Part shown: positions 17,289-23,682 of the stretch, piece after piece
Layout: each line of letters starts with the position of its first letter
Position numbering within the stretch: position 1 is the stretch's first letter
From: Synechococcus sp. WH 8020
GTDB lineage: Bacteria > Cyanobacteriota > Cyanobacteriia > PCC-6307 > Cyanobiaceae
Direction of reading: 5' to 3'
Length of the DNA: 48,876 bases
NCBI RefSeq assembly: GCF_001040845.1
Contig: NZ_CP011941.1
Coordinates: 1-48,876, forward strand
The notes under the pieces: generated by a model
The model's input: the letters and a program-made list of their open reading frames with translations, nothing else
Told to the model about the DNA's origin: nothing
The model's database searches: none
Position numbers and translations under genes: made by a program

Positions 17289-17424
17289 ATGTCTTTGTTT
17301 TTAAAAAAGAAACAACAGTAAATATTTTGTGGAGGCAGGCCTCGCTATTATTGAGCTGATGGTTGTTGTTGGGGTTTTTGGTGCTCTGATCGGGCAATCG
17401 CAAAAGATACTCAGCCAAGGGTAA
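17289..17424 (+). pseudogene. Type IV prepilin N-terminus, broken fragment
   Basis: From 17329 the sequence reads VEAGLAIIELMVVVGVFGAL, then IGQSQKILSQG and a stop. This matches the prepilin signature: Gly before the cleavage site, Glu at position +5, and a hydrophobic stalk as in GFTLIELMVVV. An ATG at 17289 starts MSLFLKKKQQ, a plausible basic class III leader, but in a different frame, so one indel separates leader and stalk. Everything after the first 25 stalk residues is missing. I interpret it as the remains of a pilin or pseudopilin gene in the decayed island. Confidence 0.55.
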
Positions 17425-17652
17425 AGCGGTAACAGCACATGTGCGGCAATTTTTGACAGAGTAAGAGGGTTTTGATTTTTGAATTATCCCGGTCCCTGGC
17501 TAGCGTCAATGAACATCTCTTCCCCTCGTTGGGGTTGAGGTATCTGTATATTTTGTGTGGCTTAAAAGATACACCTGTGTTGAGACTTGATAAGTCGTGG
17601 CTGCCACCTGCTCTCAAGAGGTAGTTTGTGATTATCGATTTTCATCCTTGAT

Positions 17653-17869
17653 GTTCGGCAGGATTGTTTCGTTACTATCAGAGTTTGAACTATTCTCAGG
17701 CGAACACAGGCTTCTAGCCCTGACATTAGGTCATCTTCAAATCAGCAATATAGGTGCTGTTGTTTTAATTATTTCTTCTTTGGTATTTCTTGGCAGTTTT
17801 GTTTTTGTTTCGCTCAACAGCGACAATCAAGGAATGATGGCATGGATATTTGCCAAGAAGGAAGATTGA
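17653..17869 (+). CDS. Small putative membrane protein
   Basis: From ATG 17653 the frame encodes 71 residues: a mixed N-terminal part, one strong membrane segment (IGAVVLIISSLVFLGSFVFV) and a short tail ending WIFAKKED. I do not recognise it. The same frame is open back to 17597. There is no clear ribosome-binding site and no homologous context, so it may be chance. The hydrophobic segment followed by a short charged tail resembles the many small single-span proteins of marine cyanobacteria. Confidence 0.35.
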
Positions 17870-17926
17870 ATTCAAGAGCTCCTTCCATGGCTTTGATTCC
17901 ACAAGTAATGCTTGTGAATCAATAGT

Positions 17927-18097
17927 TCAGCTACTACTGGCTCTGCGTTCAGTCTTGTCTATATCCTCAGGCACAGGCGTCTCCGGTGATACCGCTTTAA
18001 GTATTGAGCCAAACACGATCAATGCTATGAAGCCGATGCCTAGTGTTTTGAATGCGCGACTCAACGTCTTTGAAGATGAGCTGACAGAGCAGGGCAT
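17927..18097 (-). CDS. Small single-span membrane protein (56 aa)
   Basis: A short minus-strand frame: MPCSVSSSSKTLSRAFKTLG, then IGFIALIVFGSILKAV as one membrane segment, then SPETPVPEDIDKTERRASSS. The arrangement (Ser/Lys-rich N-terminus, one transmembrane helix, acidic then basic tail) looks like a real protein more than noise, and the tail codons are not biased by an opposing gene. No family is recognised. It lies in the decayed island with no partner gene evident. Confidence 0.4.
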   Translation of the reverse strand: MPCSVSSSSKTLSRAFKTLGIGFIALIVFGSILKAVSPETPVPEDIDKTERRASSS

Positions 18098-18529
18098 GCA
18101 GAAATGACTTTCGTTGTTACGTGAGCTTATTCACTTTGGTGTGTTGTGATTGAAAGCTCAATGCCAGCTCCCCAAGGCGGATCCACCGGTTGCCATCCTT
18201 GTTTGCGTTGATCCTGCCAGCGCTGTTCAGCAATGCGGGCGCACTGTTTGGCATCGGTCTGCTGCTATCGATTAATACCTTTGGGAAGAGGCCCCATGAG
18301 CGCTCATCCCTGTGAAACAGTTTGTGCCAATCAAATGCCAATTCGAATTTGATCCGGGCTACAAAAAAGACGGCGAGACTCGTGGGGTTTGGTTGCAGAG
18401 AAAGTTCTGTCGCTGGAAGCGAATAAAGACACCGCAACAGCGGGTGAGAGCACAGAGATACGGGAGACGTGGTCACCCTTGGAGTCATCTCAAAGGAGAA
18501 GTGAGTGAGTCGTCAACTATTGATGGAAC
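18098..18529. other. Intergenic/decayed stretch, no supported gene
   Basis: Frames are open on both strands (a 123-codon minus frame, a 73-codon plus frame and a hydrophobic plus frame from about 18190 reading LPSLFALILPALFSNAGALF), but none has a start signal, family resemblance or partner. I regard the region as remnant island DNA. Confidence 0.5.
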
Positions 18530-18787
18530 CTAGTATTTTTTTGGCGTTTTATCCCTTTGTATCTTTTTGATCAAGTTGCCCTTGATTAGCTCCCATCTTG
18601 TTGGAATCACGTGTCCATACCGGCCAAGATGCTGCAGTCTGAAATTCTGAAAATTCTTTCCAGGATCTCTTTTTGCAAAAAACTTTTGAATCTCTTCTTT
18701 CGGTGGCATAGCAAGCCACTGAAGCAGTTTAAGGGTGATTCCTCCACACACCCCTGTGACGACTCCTTTCCAAAACCAATCAGGCAT
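18530..18787 (-). CDS. Hypothetical small protein
   Basis: From ATG 18787 the frame gives 85 residues: MPDWFWKGVVTGVCGGITLK, LLQWLAMPPKEEIQKFFAKR, then a basic C-terminal half (GRYGHVIPTRWELIKGN, LIKKIQRDKTPKKY). The first 30 residues could form one membrane-associated helix. A TTG eight codons upstream is an alternative start. I do not recognise the family. Its composition (Lys and Trp rich, no stop-avoiding overlap with another gene) is consistent with a real accessory gene of the island. Confidence 0.45.
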   Translation of the reverse strand: MPDWFWKGVVTGVCGGITLKLLQWLAMPPKEEIQKFFAKRDPGKNFQNFRLQHLGRYGHVIPTRWELIKGNLIKKIQRDKTPKKY

Positions 18788-18979
18788 CTGCAGCGCTGCT
18801 TGATGTGACAAACATTACTCGTGGCGGCGTTCTACCTGCTGAGATGCTTCTGATTCTTGATGTGCTTTGTTAAGTCTCTTCGTCTCAGTTCTTCGAATAC
18901 ACTCCTTCGAATTCATGAACGAAGCTTGAATTGATGTTGTGATTGGCAAAATCTGTTGTTATAGGAATTCTGTTGTGAA

Positions 18980-19168
18980 TCATCTTTTTGAGATAAGCAT
19001 ATAGGTTGCTGATGCGGCGGCAACTGCTGAGCTGGTGTATGCGAGGGCTTCAAGGACGAGGGATTCACGTATCACACCTTTCTGATCGATCAATCTCGGG
19101 CTTGCCTCTAATCCAATCCATGCTGCGACGGTGAAGCCAGCTGTAAAGGCGCAGATAGTACGGATCAT
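18980..19168 (-). CDS. Small two-span membrane protein (62 aa)
   Basis: The 62 residues contain two hydrophobic segments, ICAFTAGFTVAAWIGL near the N-terminus and YTSSAVAAASATYMLI near the C-terminus, joined by a charged loop (EASPRLIDQKGVIRES). The start ATG at 19168 overlaps the stop of the frame upstream (19165), suggesting that both once formed an operon. No family is recognised. The alternating Ala-rich helix and polar loop make it a credible membrane protein. Confidence 0.5.
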   Translation of the reverse strand: MIRTICAFTAGFTVAAWIGLEASPRLIDQKGVIRESLVLEALAYTSSAVAAASATYMLISKR

Positions 19169-19497
19169 GAGTTCTTATCGATTGCTTTAGCGATGCCTTG
19201 TGCTGACTTCCTCCAGAGTTCTCTCAGCATGGATCCGCTACGAGCCGTTGCCAAAAGACTATTGCCTATGGGGACCCATAGATGATCACGCTCAAGGAAA
19301 GGACGCCCAAATCCACCAGATGCCTTCTCTTGCCATCCCAAGGCCAATCAAGCCCATGAAGATGGAGAAGCCCCTGATCACAGTCTTGGCTTGCTCCAGC
19401 TTCTGAGCATCAGACTTCTCACCAAACTTTGTCCGATTAACCACCCACTCCTCTTTCAGACGTTGTCCCTCGGCTGTTTTCTTGCGTTGCTCGGATT
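19165..19497 (-). pseudogene. Frameshifted, 5'-truncated small protein gene
   Basis: Two overlapping minus-strand frames read as one broken protein. The upstream part (about 19497 down to a stop at 19292) reads KKTAEGQRLKEEWVVNRTKF, GEKSDAQKLEQAKTVIRGFS, IFMGLIGLGMAREG. The downstream part continues in another frame with SGGFGRPFLERDHLWVPIGN and SMLRELWRKSAQGIAKAIDK to a stop at 19165. One indel around 19310-19335 would join them. The 5' end runs into the antisense of the miaE fragment at 19500 with no start codon, so the gene seems cut off at the island junction. Function unknown. Confidence 0.45.
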
Positions 19498-19499
19498 GG

Positions 19500-19635
19500 G
19501 AGCAGCGTTGGGATCGTTCGCTGATCGTGCTGCGCTTGGAGGATCTTGCGCAGGTTGAAGTTCAGGCTCTGAATGGAGTTTTAGAAAACCAGAAGACATC
19601 AGGATGCATCGTTGTGGTGTTGATAGTCATTGAGA
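19500..19635 (+). pseudogene. Degraded duplicate of the miaE 3' end
   Basis: From 19500 the plus strand reads EQRWDRSLIVLRLEDLAQVE and VQALNGVLEN, matching the MiaE C-terminus EQRWERSVIVPRLEELALVE, HQALIGDLEK. A one-base deletion near 19590 then shifts the frame; in the corrected frame it ends PEDIRMHRCGVDSH and stop, against PEDVRMHSCGVEPL. Homology to miaE starts sharply at 19500, with nothing upstream. At about 80% identity it is too diverged for a recent duplication and looks like a displaced original end of miaE or a second element end. Confidence 0.8.
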
Positions 19636-20029
19636 TCATTAGTGGCTTAAGTACAACACGCAGAAGCAAGCTTGATTTCCCTGTTTTTTGCTTTTAGAAG
19701 GATGGCATTGGGTGAATGCTCAAAGAAGAATGAGCTGTGATTAGACAATGAACAGCTCGATGGCGTCGAGCGTATCGGATTGTTCTTTCGCTTCCTTCGC
19801 AAACTTACGAATAAATGATTGGGCGCGTTAAAATCATTCTGATGAGTGCTTGAAGGGGCTAGCTTAAAGATCGTTTGATTCTGCTTATAGCTCCTCAGCC
19901 ATCAGGAATTTGTCTTGATTCGAGCTGATGCTGAGATTGCTGGTGAAGATAACGGCTTGGAAGATTTTGGTCTCTCTAGGCGTTCGCGGCCAGATGAATG
20001 GAATGGTCTTTGCTCCGATGATTGCGGCT
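19636..20029. other. Intergenic region, no gene seen
   Basis: About 390 bp between the miaE fragment and the 3' end of the response-regulator gene. Only short frames with no family resemblance occur on either strand. One minus-strand frame (AQSFIRKFAKEAKEQSDTLD, near 19740-19830) looks protein-like but has no start codon and is closed by a stop upstream. No clear hairpin terminator was found. Confidence 0.5.
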
Positions 20030-20734
20030 TTAAATGTGTGCTTCAACCAAGCCATGCGTTAATGCAAAGACTGCTGCTTGTGTCCTGTCTCTGACTCCAA
20101 GCTTGTGAATCGCTGTGCTGACATGGCTTTTAACTGTTTCAGCGGAAACTAGCAATGTGTCGGCGATTTCAGTGTTCTTCATTCCTAAAATAATGCATTG
20201 AATAACCTCTAGCTCTCTTTCTGATAATGGCTCCACAAGAATTGGTGCTGGTTTGACTTTTGCTGTTGCTGCTTCAAGCACAGCCCTTGGATAGTAAATA
20301 CCTCCTTTGTTGGTTGTTCTTAAGGCGTTGATGAAGTCACCGTCTCCTGTGCCGATGGAAGAGACGAACATCACTCCATCTGCTCCAGCCTCCATCGCTT
20401 CTTGAACCACCTCTGGGCTTTCACGTGATAAGAAAATGAGAGCTTTGAGGTCTGGGGATTGCCTTTTCGCTTTTTCTACCAGTCTGATCCCGTAGCCCCT
20501 TTCTAGATCTTCACTGGTAATCAAGAGGTCTGGATTGCTCTCCAGTTGTATCTGCAGTGCCTCGTCTTCCGTTGTAGTGCCACCTACCAAGGATTGCAGG
20601 ATTGGCTCCGCAAGGGTGACCGCGGTGAGCGTAAGGCGGTTTTTAGAGCAAACCAAGATTCTTTTGTTAGCCAGCATCTGCTTGCAGGCATCAACTGCCT
20701 TCTTTAATGAGCCCTCAGATGGGTTAATCCTCAA
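20030..20734 (-). CDS. LuxR/NarL-type regulator with atypical receiver
   Basis: A 234-residue transcription regulator. Residues about 20-150 have the fold pattern of a response-regulator receiver (KRILVCSKNRLTLTAVTLAE; NPDLLITSEDLERGYGIRL; LKALIFLSRESPEVVQEAME; AGADGVMFVSS). The aspartate normally phosphorylated (LLxD) is replaced by Thr/Ser in LLITSED, and the conserved Lys before the last helix is absent (VMFVSS), so it should not be phosphorylated in the usual way. Residues about 170-232 are a LuxR HTH (LSERELEVIQCIILGMKNTE, then IADTLLVSAETVKSHVS, KLGVRDRTQAAVFAL). It stands alone with no sensor kinase nearby and at the edge of the island. Confidence 0.88.
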   Translation of the reverse strand: MRINPSEGSLKKAVDACKQMLANKRILVCSKNRLTLTAVTLAEPILQSLVGGTTTEDEALQIQLESNPDLLITSEDLERGYGIRLVEKAKRQSPDLKALIFLSRESPEVVQEAMEAGADGVMFVSSIGTGDGDFINALRTTNKGGIYYPRAVLEAATAKVKPAPILVEPLSERELEVIQCIILGMKNTEIADTLLVSAETVKSHVSTAIHKLGVRDRTQAAVFALTHGLVEAHI

Positions 20735-21260
20735 CTGTTTTTGTCTGTAAGTAGATGATTAATGGTACCTGCGCCTTGCCCTTCTGCCCATCATGATCAT
20801 TGAATATTCATGCGTCGTCTGCTTCGTTTTTGTCTGCGACGAATACTTCTGTGATTATGGTTTGAGGAAATCTCGTATTCGTAGGGCTTTGATGGTGTTT
20901 TAGGAGCTTGAGGTTGTTGCGCTCAGGGTTGGTGGCGTTATTGATCAAATAGCCGAGGGGTGGTGCTTAATCGTAACTTTCTGCTGATTTCTCCTGCTCT
21001 TTCGATGTTTGGATTTTCTCTTGGCATGGGGGCTTGCTTCATTCAGTTGTGATCGATCCTTGTTGATCGTTGCAACTGTGCGTTGATGCAGTGATGTCTT
21101 GTTTGGCGAGCCTTTCGTTGAGTATGGGCAGGCTGCAGTTCTGGTTTTCTGGTTGTCAGGCGAGCTGTTCTGGGGATTCGACTGTGATTCCTCGGGGCCG
21201 TGAGCTTTGCGTCTGTCAGTGCGGTGATCTCTCCTTAATGCTCCTGTTTGAGATCACTGC
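20735..21260. other. Intergenic region, no gene seen
   Basis: About 500 bp upstream of the LuxR-type gene. A 101-codon plus-strand frame starting at 21070 crosses the minus-strand terminator at 21261-21291, lacks any recognisable sequence and is Cys/Ser rich in an uneven way, so I do not accept it as a gene. The promoter of the regulator should lie within 20735-20850. Confidence 0.5.
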
Positions 21261-21291
21261 AAAAAAAAGCTGCTCCGGTCAGAGAGCAGCT
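21261..21291 (-). terminator. Rho-independent terminator (minus strand)
   Basis: An 8-bp perfect stem AGCTGCTC/GAGCAGCT (21268-21275 with 21284-21291) has an 8-nt loop and on the minus strand is followed by eight T. It lies about 175 bp downstream of the 24-residue ORF at 21467 and 360 bp downstream of mtnD, so a minus-strand transcript from one of these ends here. This supports transcription of the stretch 21300-21650. Confidence 0.75.
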
Positions 21292-21466
21292 CTGGACATG
21301 CGCCTAAGCTATCCAAACCAAGAGCATGAGCTGCAAACAGCATCTCGAAGCGCAGTGCAAGATGCCGTCAAATAAGCACTCTTTCGAAGTTCACTTGTTG
21401 GTTGATGGCGTCACCAATGATGGGTCTTATGTGACGGCTCATTAACTTGCCCCCTTTGGCGATTGA

Positions 21467-21541
21467 TTATTTTTTGTCAGTCAATGACTTGGACATTGCA
21501 GCTGCAAGAGCAACGCAACCAGCGACGATCAGATAGCCCAT
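21467..21541 (-). CDS. Possible 24-residue membrane peptide
   Basis: An ATG-started frame encodes MGYLIVAGCVALAAAMSKSL, then TDKK and stop: one hydrophobic helix with a basic C-terminal tail, like the tiny membrane proteins common in cyanobacteria (though it matches no photosystem or cytochrome b6f small subunit I know). It lies 109 bp downstream of mtnD on the same strand and is followed by a strong minus-strand terminator. No good Shine-Dalgarno sequence is visible. Chance occurrence cannot be excluded at this length. Confidence 0.4.
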   Translation of the reverse strand: MGYLIVAGCVALAAAMSKSLTDKK

Positions 21542-21649
21542 GAGATTTGTTTGAACACCTGATCATCATTTGATTTGGAGGTGCCTGCTGACTGTCTCCG
21601 ATGAGACCGAATCCTCAATCCATCAGTCTTGGATTGGCTGTTTTCTGGC

Positions 21650-22207
21650 TTAAGCAAGGCCTGGATAGTGATCGGCGATCGGATCATGGGTGAAAGACGC
21701 CGCCCACCCTCCTGAGTTTTTAAAAAAACGAATCACGCAATAGTTCGGGTCGACGCCCATGTCGAACCAGTGCCGGGTTCCAGCTGGAATTGCGATCCAA
21801 TCATTGGCTTCGCAGATCACTTGAAGCACCTCATCCTTGATGTGAAGTGCAAAGAGCCCGCAACCCTCCACAAAAAAGCGCACTTCATCCTCTGCATGCT
21901 GGTGCTCTTGCAGAAATGTTTGGCGCAACGTTGAGCCGCTGGGCCGATCGCCCCCCACGCGCATCACATCCACAGTTTGGTAGCCCTCGTTTTTTTGGAC
22001 GGATGCAATCAGCGATGCATAGGCCTCCAAAATCTGCTCTTGCATGGCTCCTGGCTCAAGCTCTGGCTTGCTTGGCCAACGCTGAAACTTGATGCCTCGC
22101 GTTTTGAGTTCTGCGCTGATCTGTACAGCGTTGCTGGTGCTGAGGAGTGCCTCTGGTGCTGCAGCAACGCCCGCGACTCGCGCTGCGTAAATCCTCAGCT
22201 CCGTCAT
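21650..22207 (-). CDS. mtnD: Acireductone dioxygenase
   Basis: A 185-residue cupin enzyme of the methionine salvage pathway, which cleaves the acireductone dihydroxy-ketopentene to the 2-oxo acid precursor of methionine (iron form). The metal-binding motif EHQHAEDEVRFFVEGCGLF and the second cupin motif IAIPAGTRHWFDMG are intact, followed by VIRFF. Length matches the family. Start is ATG at 22207 (MTELRIY). It is divergent from cobI with about 50 bp between start codons. No other methionine salvage gene is in the window. Confidence 0.93.
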   Translation of the reverse strand: MTELRIYAARVAGVAAAPEALLSTSNAVQISAELKTRGIKFQRWPSKPELEPGAMQEQILEAYASLIASVQKNEGYQTVDVMRVGGDRPSGSTLRQTFLQEHQHAEDEVRFFVEGCGLFALHIKDEVLQVICEANDWIAIPAGTRHWFDMGVDPNYCVIRFFKNSGGWAASFTHDPIADHYPGLA

Positions 22208-22258
22208 CAGCGTGGCGTTGTTTGAACCTCACCTCTCTAGCCCTGATGGGTCTGTGCC

Positions 22259-23059
22259 GTGGGTCTTGCTCCACCAGACGCTGTCATTGTTGAACCGTTG
22301 GTCGTGGATCCTGTGCCTCATGCGCTGCAATTGATCGGAGTGGGCCCTGGTGATCCAGAGCTTCTCACCATTGCTGCTGTTCGCGCGATTGAAACCGCCG
22401 ATGTAGTGGCCTACCCCGTCGCACGTGCCGATGCCGATGGAATGGCTTGGACCATTGCTTCTCGCTGGACGCGATCTAGTCAGCGGCGACTGCCTCTGGT
22501 TTTTCCGATGGTGGCGGAAGCCGAGCCACGGTTGCAGGCTTGGCGGCATGCTGCCGATTCGTTGGCGTCCGAGCTGCGCCGAGGTTTGTCGGTGGTTTTG
22601 CTCTGTGAAGGTGATGCTTCTCTGTTTGCTACGAGTAGCTATGTGCAGCTGGCGCTGCGCAAGCAGCACCCTGATCTCACGCTCAAGTTGATTCCAGGTA
22701 TTCCGGCGGTTTGTGCCGCAGCCGCTGCGAGTGCAGAGATGGCGATGGATTGGCCCCTTGCCTTGCAGCAAGACGGGGTGTTGATTCGTCCTTGCCCAGA
22801 CCGTGAATCAGATCTGGAGCGATTGCTTGACTCAGCTGGGTCCAACTCCATGGTGTTGGCCTTGATCAAGTTGGGTCAGCGATGGCCATGGGTTCGGGCC
22901 TGTCTGGAGAGGCGTCAGCTGCTTGAGGGCTCCCTGTTCGCGCAACGGGTGGGGTGGCCTGATCAGGTCTTGGCACGTGCCAACGAGATTCCCGCTGAGT
23001 CGAGACCCTATTTTTCACTGCTTCTCATTCGGCAGACTTGGCCTGGGGTATTGCCTTGA
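22259..23059 (+). CDS. cobI: Precorrin-2 C20-methyltransferase
   Basis: A SAM-dependent tetrapyrrole methylase of cobalamin biosynthesis, adding the C20 methyl to (cobalt-)precorrin-2. Of the 266 residues, LIGVGPGDPELLTIAAVRAI (near residue 25) is the SAM-binding N-terminal motif, VVAYPVARADADGMAW is typical of CobI/CbiL, and LCEGDASLFATSSYVQ and LIPGIPAVCAAAAASA are the conserved central motifs. The start listed is GTG 22259. Its stop overlaps the start of the downstream DUF4079 gene, so the two are coupled. Whether it acts on the cobalt or metal-free precorrin cannot be read from sequence, but cyanobacteria use the anaerobic-type route. Confidence 0.9.
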   Translation: MGLAPPDAVIVEPLVVDPVPHALQLIGVGPGDPELLTIAAVRAIETADVVAYPVARADADGMAWTIASRWTRSSQRRLPLVFPMVAEAEPRLQAWRHAADSLASELRRGLSVVLLCEGDASLFATSSYVQLALRKQHPDLTLKLIPGIPAVCAAAAASAEMAMDWPLALQQDGVLIRPCPDRESDLERLLDSAGSNSMVLALIKLGQRWPWVRACLERRQLLEGSLFAQRVGWPDQVLARANEIPAESRPYFSLLLIRQTWPGVLP

Positions 23060-23682
23060 CAGAAAGCGCTTCGTTTCTCACGTCCTTGAATTGGCTTGGG
23101 TTGGTTCACCCCGTCTTGATGATTTTGTTTGTCTATCCGGTGGTGGGTGCCACGATTCGGTTGGGGATTTTGGCGCGCGAGCGGCGGCTGGATCTCAATC
23201 CGATTGCACCAACGGTTCCGGTGGAACATGCCGATCACGGGCGTTGGGTCACCGGGGGCATGGTCTTGGCGGTGTTGGTGGCGTTGTTTCACAACGCACT
23301 GGCTGGAGGGATGCAGTCTGATCAGATGCTGGGTTTTTTGCTGGCTGTAATTGGTGCTGCAGCGGCTTACGTGGCGTTGTTAGGTGCCAAAGGAGTGATC
23401 GCAAAGATGTTGTGGGCAGCAGCCTGTTGGTTCACCCTGATCCTGATTGCCTCACAGCCTGCCTTGCTCCAGTGGCGTCAGGCCTACCCAACAGCGGTTT
23501 GGCAGTCGCATCTTTGGGGTGGTTCAGCTCTCATCGCCCTCATGTTGGCTGCCGTGGTGATGCAGAAGCAGATTGCTGGTCGGCTCTGGATGCGACGGCT
23601 GCATGTGTCGATGAATGTTGTTGTTGCTTTGTTGCTAGCCACGCAGGCAATCACGGGGACGCGGGATCTTTTCATGCGCTGA
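23056..23682 (+). CDS. DUF4079 membrane protein
   Basis: A multi-span membrane protein of about 208 residues of the DUF4079 family, found in cyanobacteria and plastids. Conserved features are LVHPVLMILFVYPVVGATIR, GGMVLAVLVALFHNALAGG, ALLLATQAITGTRDLF and histidines in HP, HN, HLWGG and RLHVSMN that could bind heme, as in other cytochrome b561-like proteins (inference). The listed start is TTG 23056, overlapping the cobI stop; TTG 23038 is an alternative. The 3' end overlaps the glycosyltransferase gene on the other strand by 48 bp. Confidence 0.85.
   Translation: MTESASFLTSLNWLGLVHPVLMILFVYPVVGATIRLGILARERRLDLNPIAPTVPVEHADHGRWVTGGMVLAVLVALFHNALAGGMQSDQMLGFLLAVIGAAAAYVALLGAKGVIAKMLWAAACWFTLILIASQPALLQWRQAYPTAVWQSHLWGGSALIALMLAAVVMQKQIAGRLWMRRLHVSMNVVVALLLATQAITGTRDLFMR

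Noticed and set aside
17850-18107. 85-codon plus-strand ORF
   Set aside because: It is a shadow of the minus-strand 56-residue frame at 17927-18097, which has better protein-like features.
18190-18309. Plus-strand hydrophobic frame LPSLFALILPALFSNAGALF
   Set aside because: No ATG; only a TTG at its start. No homologue pattern known to me. Left as unexplained DNA.
18312-18533. Plus-strand 73-codon ORF with GTG start
   Set aside because: It has no family resemblance, overlaps a 123-codon minus-strand frame with equally little support, and lies in decayed island DNA.
19740-19830. Minus-strand frame with RAQSFIRKFAKEAKEQSDTL
   Set aside because: It looks protein-like but a stop codon lies just upstream and no start codon exists, so at best it is a remnant that I cannot identify.
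21070-21375. 101-codon plus-strand ORF
   Set aside because: It reads through a strong minus-strand terminator hairpin, is odd in Cys/Ser content and shows no recognisable motif.
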